Part shown: positions 58,476 through 64,000 of the stretch, piece after piece
Layout of the letters: each line of letters starts with the position of its first letter
Numbering within the stretch: position 1 is the first letter of the stretch
Source: CAWBOV01 sp963790525
GTDB taxonomy: Bacteria > Actinomycetota > Actinomycetes > Mycobacteriales > Jatrophihabitantaceae
DNA: 64,000 bases
NCBI GenBank assembly: GCA_963790525.1
Contig: CAWBOV010000002.1
Coordinates: forward strand, 372,001 to 436,000
Reading direction: 5' to 3'
The notes under the pieces: model-generated
What the model saw: only the letters and a program-made list of their open reading frames with translations
Databases searched by the model: none
Told to the model about the DNA's origin: nothing
Position numbers and translations under genes: made by a program

Positions 58476-58963
58476 GCCGTGTCCGCGAGCAGCCGCCCGG
58501 CGGTGTCGATCAGGCCGCGCTCGTCGGGGTAGGCCAGCCGGTCGGCCAGCTCGGGGAACGGCACCCAGGCCACCTCGGTGACCTCGACGTCGTCGTCGGA
58601 CAGATCGCCCCCGATGGCCCGCAGCAGGAAGTGGTGGACGGTCTTGTGCACCCGTCTGCCGTCGGCGACGAACCAGAAGTCGATGGTGCCGAGCACGCCC
58701 AGGATCTCCCCCGAGATGCCGGTCTCCTCGGCGACCTCGCGGACGGCAGCCTGTTCCGCGGTCTCACCCGGCTCCACGTGGCCCTTCGGCAGCGACCAGA
58801 GCAGGCGTCCGCGACGGTCCTGCTTGCCGATCAGGGCACCCCGCGGGACCGCGCCGGACAGGTCCACGACCAGCCCTCCGGCGCTCGTCTCGTCGACGCG
58901 CCGCAGGCTGCCATGGCGCTGGCCCGACGGGGGGCGGCGCCGGGGCGGCGTGGGGCGTGCCAT
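58472..58963 (-). CDS. NUDIX hydrolase
   Basis: 163 residues from MARPTPPRRRPPS. The NUDIX box is complete: GHVEPGETAEQAAVRE followed by VAEETGI. It probably cleaves nucleoside diphosphate derivatives such as damaged nucleotides (MutT4-like position in mycobacteria). A -10 box 7 bases before this ATG decides the start over a longer frame. First gene of the NUDIX-DUF6049-murJ operon, linked by overlapping or close stops and starts. Confidence 0.92.
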   Translation of the reverse strand: MARPTPPRRRPPSGQRHGSLRRVDETSAGGLVVDLSGAVPRGALIGKQDRRGRLLWSLPKGHVEPGETAEQAAVREVAEETGISGEILGVLGTIDFWFVADGRRVHKTVHHFLLRAIGGDLSDDDVEVTEVAWVPFPELADRLAYPDERGLIDTAGRLLADTA

Positions 58964-58970
58964 GACCGCG

Positions 58971-58976
58971 ACACTA
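58971..58976 (-). promoter_or_regulatory. -10 box of a leaderless-type promoter (NUDIX-DUF6049-murJ operon)
   Basis: TAGTGT on the minus strand ends 7 bases before the ATG at 58963. Confidence 0.55.
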
Positions 58977-59041
58977 CCGACAGGGGCGAGGTAGGTGGGC
59001 CTGGTCCGAGCACGGCGTGTGGGGTGGTCCGCGCAGTCCAC

Positions 59042-59047
59042 TAGGCT
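59042..59047 (+). promoter_or_regulatory. -10 box of a leaderless-type promoter (CCA-adding enzyme)
   Basis: TAGGCT ends 8 bases before the GTG at 59056. Together with the NUDIX promoter it fills the 92-base divergent gap. Confidence 0.55.
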
Positions 59048-59055
59048 GGCGGCCC

Positions 59056-60483
59056 GTGGACCCGGCAGCGCTCATCGACGTCGATCCGGCCGCAGATTCC
59101 CTCGGCGAACTCTTCGCCGCAGCGGGCCACGAACTCCACCTCGTCGGCGGGACCGTCCGCGACGCGCTGCTGGGCCGGCCCTCCGACGACCTGGACTTCG
59201 CCACCGACGCCCGCCCGGATGCCGTCCTGGCTCTGATCACCCCCGTGGCCCAGGCGGTGTGGACGACCGGGATCGACTTCGGCACCGTCGGGCTGCAGTA
59301 CCGCGGGCGTCGATGTGAGATCACGACCTTCCGCGCCGACCGCTACGACCGGGTCTCCCGCAACCCCGAGGTCGTCTACGGCGACACCCTCGTCGAGGAC
59401 CTGCGCCGCCGGGACTTCTCGATGAACGCGATGGCCCTGTCCGTGCCCGGCCACGTCTTCCAGGACCCGTTCGGGGGGCTGGCCGATCTCGCGCGGGGCG
59501 AGCTGCGCACGCCGGCGACCGCCGAGGAGTCCTTCGCCGACGACCCCCTGCGGATGTTGCGGGCGGCCCGGTTCGTCGCCCAGCTCGACGGGCTCAACGA
59601 CCACCCCCTGGTCCTCGCGCCGGACGTGCTGCAGGCGATGACGGCGATGTCCGGCCAGCTCGAGCGGATCACCGCCGAGCGGGTGCAGCTGGAGCTGACG
59701 AAGCTGATCCTGGGGCACTCCCCCGACACCGGGCTCAAGCTGCTCGTCGACACCGGCCTCGCCGACGTCGTCCTGCCCGAACTGCCCGCGCTGCGGATGG
59801 CCGCCGACGAGCACGGCCAGCACAAGGACGTCTACGCCCACACCCTGCAGGTGCTCCAGCAGGCGATCGACCTGGAGGACGACGGCCCCGACCTGATCCT
59901 GCGCTGGGCCGCGCTGCTGCACGACGTCGGCAAGCCGGCGACGCGGCGCTTCGAGCCCGGCAACCGGGTCAGCTTCCACCATCACGAGGTCGTCGGGGCC
60001 CGGCTGGCCAAGGCCCGGCTCAAGGCGCTGAAGTACTCCAAGGAGATCGTCGAGGACGTCTCCCGGCTGACCTTCCTGCACCTGCGCTTCTACGGCTACG
60101 GCGGCGGGGAGTGGACCGATTCCGCCGTCCGCCGGTACGTGACCGACGCCGGACCGCTGCTGGACCGCCTGAACAAGCTCGTCCGCTCGGACTGCACGAC
60201 CCGCAACGTCCGCAAGGCGGCCGCCCTGGCCGCGAACTACGCCAACCTCGAGTCGCGGATCGCCGCCCTGCGCGAGCAGGAGGAGCTGGAATCGATCCGC
60301 CCCGACCTGGACGGCACGGCGATCATGGAGCTGCTCGGACTGGCGCCGGGGCCGGCCGTCGGCAAGGCCTACCGCCACCTGCTCGAGGTGCGGATGGAGC
60401 GTGGCCCGCTGCCGCGCGCCGAGGCCGAGGCCGAGCTCAGGCGGTGGGCGGAGCGAGAACTGGGACCGGAGGGCAGTCGATGA
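59056..60483 (+). CDS. pcnA: CCA tRNA nucleotidyltransferase
   Basis: 475 residues. The nucleotidyltransferase head has LVGGTVRDALLGRPSDDLDF (GGxVRD and the DxD metal pair) and RRRDFSMNAMAL. An HD domain follows (VYAHTLQVLQQ, LLHDVGKPATRRF, SFHHHEVVGA). It adds or repairs the 3' CCA of tRNAs, needed here because the two tRNA genes in the window do not encode CCA. The GTG start is set by the -10 box. The 3' end overlaps the convergent MFS gene by 47 bases. Confidence 0.95.
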   Translation: MDPAALIDVDPAADSLGELFAAAGHELHLVGGTVRDALLGRPSDDLDFATDARPDAVLALITPVAQAVWTTGIDFGTVGLQYRGRRCEITTFRADRYDRVSRNPEVVYGDTLVEDLRRRDFSMNAMALSVPGHVFQDPFGGLADLARGELRTPATAEESFADDPLRMLRAARFVAQLDGLNDHPLVLAPDVLQAMTAMSGQLERITAERVQLELTKLILGHSPDTGLKLLVDTGLADVVLPELPALRMAADEHGQHKDVYAHTLQVLQQAIDLEDDGPDLILRWAALLHDVGKPATRRFEPGNRVSFHHHEVVGARLAKARLKALKYSKEIVEDVSRLTFLHLRFYGYGGGEWTDSAVRRYVTDAGPLLDRLNKLVRSDCTTRNVRKAAALAANYANLESRIAALREQEELESIRPDLDGTAIMELLGLAPGPAVGKAYRHLLEVRMERGPLPRAEAEAELRRWAERELGPEGSR

Positions 60484-61828
60484 CGACCGTCGCCGACCGC
60501 GTGAGGTACCAGATCCCCACGAGCAGGTAGCCCGCGGCGATGCACAGGACACCGATCACCGTCTTGCCGTTGTCCGGCAGCACGAACGCGGTGATCGTCG
60601 CGGCGCCGACGAACATCAGGTTGAACAGCGTGTCGTAGAGGGAGAACACCCGCCCGCGGAACTCGTCCTCGATGCTGCGCTGGACGGTGGTGTCCACGGA
60701 GATCTTCACCGCCTGCGCGATGAAGCCCAGCACCAGCGCGGCGAAAAGGATCGTCAGCTTGGTGAACGGCAGGCCGAGGGACAGCTGGGTCACGGCGGCC
60801 AGGACGAGCAGCAGCGCCGGGTACCTGGTGAGCCCCAGCCGCCGGGTGGCCGTGGGCGTGATCAGCGCCGCGAGCCCACCGCCGATCGCGACCATCACCA
60901 CGACCTGGCCCAGCCCCGCCAGGCCGGCCCGCAGCACGCCGTCGTCGGTGAAGTAGTTGCGGTAGAGCAGCAGGGTGCAGATGGTGGACACCCCGTAGCA
61001 GAAGCGGCTCACGCCGATCGCGGTCAGGGCGAGGGAGACGGCCCGGCGTTCGCGGATGTGCCGGGCCCCGGCGACCAGCCCCTGCACGACGGCGCGCGCG
61101 GTCTCGCGCTGGGCCAGTTCCACGTTGTCCGGCCCGAGCGCCTGCCGCCCGAAGCGCGTGGCGGCCAGCGCGGCCAGGGCGTACGGGATGGTCGCGAGCA
61201 GCGCGATCCCGGCGTAGCCGGCGTTGCCGCTCGACGCGTCGACCAGTGAGCGCAGCCCGATCGCCAGCCCCCCGCCGGTGGTCGCGGCGATGGCACCGCT
61301 GGTGGTCGACAGGGCGTTGGCCCCCACCAGCCGCCCCAGATCCACGGCATGCGGGAGCGCCGCCGACAGCGAGGACAGCACGAACCGGTTGATCGAGACG
61401 ACGACCAGCGCGGTGGCGTAGAAGGGCACTCCCTCCAGCCCGGCGGCGATCTCGGCGCCGACGACGACCACGCTCAGCGCCCGCAGCACGTTGGACACGA
61501 GCAGGATCCGCTGCCGGGACCACCGGTCGATGAGGACCCCCGCGAACGGGCCGACGAGCGAGTACGGCAGCAGGATCACGGCGAACCCCGCGGCGACGTC
61601 GGCCGGCCGGGCGGACCGTTCGGGGTTGAACAGCACCGCCCCCGCGAGCGAGGCCTGGAACACCCCGTCGCCGAGCTGGCCGGCCAGGCGGATCGCGTAC
61701 AGCTTGCGGAAGGACGCCAGCCGGAGCGGGCCGCGCCCGGACCCGAATCGGGGTGCGCGTACCGGCCCGGTTGCGAGGTCGGCGACGGAGGCCTCGCCGA
61801 GACCGGATTGCCGCGCGCGGTTGGACAT
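60437..61828 (-). CDS. MFS transporter
   Basis: 463 residues with about 12 hydrophobic segments and a basic cytoplasmic head (MSNRARQSGLGEASVAD). The loop 2-3 motif reads GVLIDRWSRQRILLVSN, typical of drug/siderophore exporters of the major facilitator family. A second conserved loop is DEFRGRVFSLYDTLFN. The substrate is unknown. MFS genes next to the CCA enzyme are frequent in actinobacteria. The ATG at 61828 is preceded by a -10 box (TACCGT, 8 bases). Confidence 0.88.
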   Translation of the reverse strand: MSNRARQSGLGEASVADLATGPVRAPRFGSGRGPLRLASFRKLYAIRLAGQLGDGVFQASLAGAVLFNPERSARPADVAAGFAVILLPYSLVGPFAGVLIDRWSRQRILLVSNVLRALSVVVVGAEIAAGLEGVPFYATALVVVSINRFVLSSLSAALPHAVDLGRLVGANALSTTSGAIAATTGGGLAIGLRSLVDASSGNAGYAGIALLATIPYALAALAATRFGRQALGPDNVELAQRETARAVVQGLVAGARHIRERRAVSLALTAIGVSRFCYGVSTICTLLLYRNYFTDDGVLRAGLAGLGQVVVMVAIGGGLAALITPTATRRLGLTRYPALLLVLAAVTQLSLGLPFTKLTILFAALVLGFIAQAVKISVDTTVQRSIEDEFRGRVFSLYDTLFNLMFVGAATITAFVLPDNGKTVIGVLCIAAGYLLVGIWYLTRSATVVIDCPPVPVLAPPTA

Positions 61829-61836
61829 GATTGGCC

Positions 61837-61846
61837 ACGGTAGCGG
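61837..61846. promoter_or_regulatory. overlapping divergent -10 boxes (MFS and YqgE genes)
   Basis: In the 23-base divergent gap, TACCGT (minus, 61837-61842) serves the MFS start 8 bases on. TAGCGG (plus, 61841-61846) lies 5 bases before the first ATG of yqgE. They share two bases, so both promoters cannot be occupied at once. The plus-strand box lacks the final T and is weaker. Confidence 0.4.
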
Positions 61847-61851
61847 GCAAG

Positions 61852-62469
61852 ATGAAGTCCATGACCGGGCAGGCGTGGGAACTGCGCATGTACGAACCCG
61901 GTCCCGGCATGCTCCTGATCGCACTTCCGTCGCTGACGGACCCCACGTTCGCCCGATCGGTGGTGTACCTGCTGGAGTCCGACGGCGAGTCCGGCAGCGC
62001 CGGGCTGATCCTGAACGCGCCCACCAGGACGCCCGTCGCGCAGGTGCTGCCGTCGTGGCACGACGCGACCGCCGAACCCAGCGTCGTCTTCCGGGGCGGC
62101 CCGGTGCAGCCCAACGGCGCGCTGTGCCTGGCCCGGCTCAGCGCCTCGCCGGACGAGCTGCCGACCCCCGGCATCCGCCCCGTGCGGCACCGTCCCACCC
62201 GTGACTCGGTCGGCCTGGTCGACCTCGATGGTGACACCGACGTGATCCGGAGCGCGGCGCAGGAGCTGCGGGTGTACGCCGGCCACGCGGGGTGGGGTGC
62301 GGGCCAGCTGGAGAACGAACTGGCCGAGGGCGCGTGGGTCGTCGTGCCGGGCTCGGCGGCGGACGTCTTCTCCAGCGATCCGGACACCCTGTGGGCCGAC
62401 GCGCTGCGCCGCCAGCCCGTCCCGTTGAACCTGCTCGCGACCTACCCCGACGATCCGACGCTGAACTGA
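61852..62469 (+). CDS. YqgE/AlgH family protein (DUF179)
   Basis: 205 residues (202 if MTGQAW at 61861 is the start). MLLIALPSLTDPTFARSVVY, GSAGLILNAPT, VVFRGGPVQPN and YAGHAGWGAGQLENELAEGA are family hallmarks. The biochemical role is unknown; AlgH affects alginate regulation in Pseudomonas. The EAL-GAF gene follows after 11 bases, so they are probably cotranscribed. Confidence 0.92.
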   Translation: MKSMTGQAWELRMYEPGPGMLLIALPSLTDPTFARSVVYLLESDGESGSAGLILNAPTRTPVAQVLPSWHDATAEPSVVFRGGPVQPNGALCLARLSASPDELPTPGIRPVRHRPTRDSVGLVDLDGDTDVIRSAAQELRVYAGHAGWGAGQLENELAEGAWVVVPGSAADVFSSDPDTLWADALRRQPVPLNLLATYPDDPTLN

Positions 62470-62480
62470 AGCGCACCCAC

Positions 62481-63752
62481 GTGACTCGGGTCGGGCCGGA
62501 GGACCTGCTGGGCATCGCCCTGCAGCCTGTCATCGACGTGCCCACCGGGCGGATCGTCGGGGTGGAGGCGCTGGCCCGGTTCCGCGTCGAGGGCGGCGAG
62601 GACGGTGACACCGCCGTCGAGGCCACCTTCAACCGGGCGCGGGCGCGCGGGTCGAGCGCGGAGCTCGAGGCGGCGTGCGTCCGCGCAGCCCTGCTGCGGC
62701 GCGCGGACCTGCCGCCGGCGATGCTGCTGAGCATCAACCTCAGCCCCGACGTGCTCGGCAGCCCGCCGGTCCGCGAGGCGCTGGCCGGCGATCTCACCGG
62801 CGTGGTGGTCGAGATCCTCGAGCAGGACGCCGCTGACCCGGCCTCGCTCACCGCCGAGATCGGCGAGCTGCGCCGGCGCGGGGCACTGATCGCCGTCGAC
62901 GACGCCGGTACCGGGTACGCCGGCCTGCTCCGGTTGGCGGAGCTGCGCCCGGACGTGGTCAAGCTCGACCGGTCCCTGGTCAGCGGCGTCCGCACCAGCG
63001 TCACCCGGATAGCTGTGATCGAAGCCCTCGTCACCCTGTCGCGGCGGCTGGGGCTCTACGTCCTGGGCGAGGGCGTCGAGTCGCTGGACGATCTCACCGC
63101 TCTCGCCGGCCTGGACGTCGACTTCGCCCAGGGCAGGGCCGTCGCCGCCCCGGCGCTCGACCTGCCGCCGCTGCGCGACGGCGTCGTCGAGACGTGCCTG
63201 GCCGCGCGCCGGGCACTTCTGCAGGTCGCCGCACCCCGGCCGGACTACGGGCCCGCGTCGGACGCCATCCACGCCATCACCTCGGCCCTGGCCGGAACCA
63301 CCGGACCGCAGGGGCTGCAGGACGCGCTGGACCATGCCGCCGCCGAGCTCGGCATCGACCGGATCGGGCTGTCCGTGCTGATCGACGGCGACGGTAGCGG
63401 CGACCGCAGCCACCTCACCGAGATCAACGCGGCCGGTGCCGTCGCGGATCCGTCGACCTACTCCCTCGCCGACTACCCCGCGACCGGCGAGGCGTTGCGG
63501 ACCGGGCTCATCCTCGAGGTGCAGGCCGGCGACCCGCACGCCGATCCGGCCGAGCGCGCCCTGCTGCAGGGCAAGGGGCGCGCGAGCATGCTCGTCATCC
63601 CGCTGCGGTCCGGGACGCAGCCGCTGGGGGTCATCGAGTTCAGCCACCTCACGTTCCGGCGGTGGACGGCCGGTGACATAGCCCACGCGCGCACGCTGGC
63701 CGAACACGTGGTCCGCGCGCTGATGCGCACGCGCGTCCCCGGAGCGCGCTGA
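62481..63752 (+). CDS. EAL-domain (c-di-GMP phosphodiesterase) protein with GAF domain
   Basis: 423 residues from GTG 62481. EAL domain at about 8-235 with residues of an active enzyme: VEAL (Glu29), Asn86 in SINLSP, Glu111, Asp140-Asp141 in VDDAGTGY, Lys161 in VKLD, Glu197/Glu200 in GEGVES and Gln217. A GAF domain at about 250-420 (LGIDRIGLSVLID, SMLVIPLRSGTQPLGVIEF) may sense a ligand. No membrane segment. It likely breaks down cyclic di-GMP. No GGDEF gene is near. Confidence 0.9.
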   Translation: MTRVGPEDLLGIALQPVIDVPTGRIVGVEALARFRVEGGEDGDTAVEATFNRARARGSSAELEAACVRAALLRRADLPPAMLLSINLSPDVLGSPPVREALAGDLTGVVVEILEQDAADPASLTAEIGELRRRGALIAVDDAGTGYAGLLRLAELRPDVVKLDRSLVSGVRTSVTRIAVIEALVTLSRRLGLYVLGEGVESLDDLTALAGLDVDFAQGRAVAAPALDLPPLRDGVVETCLAARRALLQVAAPRPDYGPASDAIHAITSALAGTTGPQGLQDALDHAAAELGIDRIGLSVLIDGDGSGDRSHLTEINAAGAVADPSTYSLADYPATGEALRTGLILEVQAGDPHADPAERALLQGKGRASMLVIPLRSGTQPLGVIEFSHLTFRRWTAGDIAHARTLAEHVVRALMRTRVPGAR

Positions 63753-63812
63753 CCCGTCCCTCGCGCACGCTGACCGTCCCCCGCCCGGCCCGGATCCGGC
63801 GCACACGACGAA

Positions 63813-63840
63813 GGCCGCCCATCCGGGTGGATGGGCGGCC
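63813..63840. terminator. bidirectional hairpin terminator
   Basis: GGCCGCCCATCC (63813-63824) pairs perfectly with GGATGGGCGGCC (63829-63840) around a 4-base loop, between convergent EAL-GAF and ino1. Confidence 0.75.
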
Positions 63841-63844
63841 CTGT

Positions 63845-63876
63845 GTCGATCAGGTGAGAGGTCGATCAGGTGAGAG
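63845..63876. repeat. exact 16-bp tandem duplication
   Basis: GTCGATCAGGTGAGAG occurs twice head to tail (63845-63860, 63861-63876), 4 bases before the ino1 stop in the terminator region. A recent slippage duplication or an assembly artefact. Confidence 0.85.
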
Positions 63877-63880
63877 CTGG

Positions 63881-64000
63881 TCAGCCCTCGGTCTCGCCGT
63901 TGATGAACGCCTCCACGGCGTCGCGTGCCTCGTCGTCGCTGTACTGGACGGGCGGCGACTTCATGAAGTAGCTCGACGCCGAGAGCACGGGGCCACCGAG
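63881..64000 (-). CDS. ino1: inositol-3-phosphate synthase, C-terminal end (cut by window edge)
   Basis: The last 39 residues are visible: LGGPVLSASSYFMKSPPVQY, SDDEARDAVEAFINGETEG. The SASSYFMKSPP(V/E)QYSDDEA ending is characteristic of actinobacterial Ino1, which makes inositol 3-phosphate from glucose 6-phosphate for phosphatidylinositol and mycothiol. The rest lies beyond the right edge. Confidence 0.88.
   Translation of the reverse strand, partial: LGGPVLSASSYFMKSPPVQYSDDEARDAVEAFINGETEG

Overview
The window is a very GC-rich chromosomal segment around the replication origin of an actinobacterium. Supporting signs are the order dnaA-dnaN-recF-dciA-gyrB-gyrA, the order rpmH-rnpA-yidD-yidC-jag-rsmG-parA-parB, CrgA, class E and class F sortases, a Bpa-type proteasome activator, a MurT/GatD pair, a CwlM homologue, many GTG starts, and a recurrent TAnnnT box 6-9 bases before start codons (leaderless-type promoters). 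The order closely follows the mycobacterial origin region. The gene content (hut genes, sortases, DUF881, no mycolate genes) suggests a lineage such as Frankiales, Sporichthyales or Geodermatophilales. I cannot name the species.

Layout. 1-16 kb holds an ABC uptake system cut by the left edge, a HisC-like aminotransferase, a GDT1-family Mn exporter, a PiT phosphate transporter with a coupled 76-residue membrane protein, serS, a HAD phosphatase, a Ser/Thr kinase, a two-component/ABC exporter operon, Bpa and a quinone oxidoreductase. 15.8-18.6 kb is a hutH-hutI pair. 18.6-29.7 kb is the conserved arm next to gyrA: pabA, a 53-residue membrane protein, sortase E, DUF881, crgA, a PH-domain protein, rhomboid, ppiA, a CwsA-positioned protein, gatD-murT, an orphan HTH gene with repeated TGTGAAC sites, tRNA-Ala, a DLW-39-like micro-gene, tRNA-Ile and DUF3566. 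29.7-39.8 kb is gyrA, gyrB, dciA, recF, dnaN, oriC and dnaA. 40.1-46 kb is rpmH to parB, with two parS sites inside the parA coding sequence. 46-51.3 kb is an accessory block: nitroreductase, aminotransferase, a 23-codon micro-ORF, a repeat-bearing membrane protein, a DUF4397 surface protein and a class F sortase. 51.3-64 kb is cwlM, trxA, trxB, murJ, DUF6049, a NUDIX gene, the CCA-adding enzyme, an MFS transporter, YqgE, an EAL-GAF protein and the end of ino1.

Together these genes couple initiation of replication (DnaA, DciA, DnaN), topology (gyrase), segregation (ParABS), protein insertion (YidC/YidD), and envelope growth and division (CrgA, MurT/GatD, MurJ, CwlM, sortases).

Four genes have broken frames: gyrA (eight single-base indels within about 0.9 kb), an ABC permease, DUF3566 and murJ (one each). 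The protein sequence between the breaks is well conserved, so sequence error is the likeliest cause. I found no CRISPR array, prophage or insertion sequence. I did not find an obviously new multi-gene system. The most unusual loci are the DUF4397/sortase F module with its coupled micro-ORF, a MurT without zinc-ribbon cysteines, a CwlM that keeps its zinc ligands, and the orphan HTH locus.
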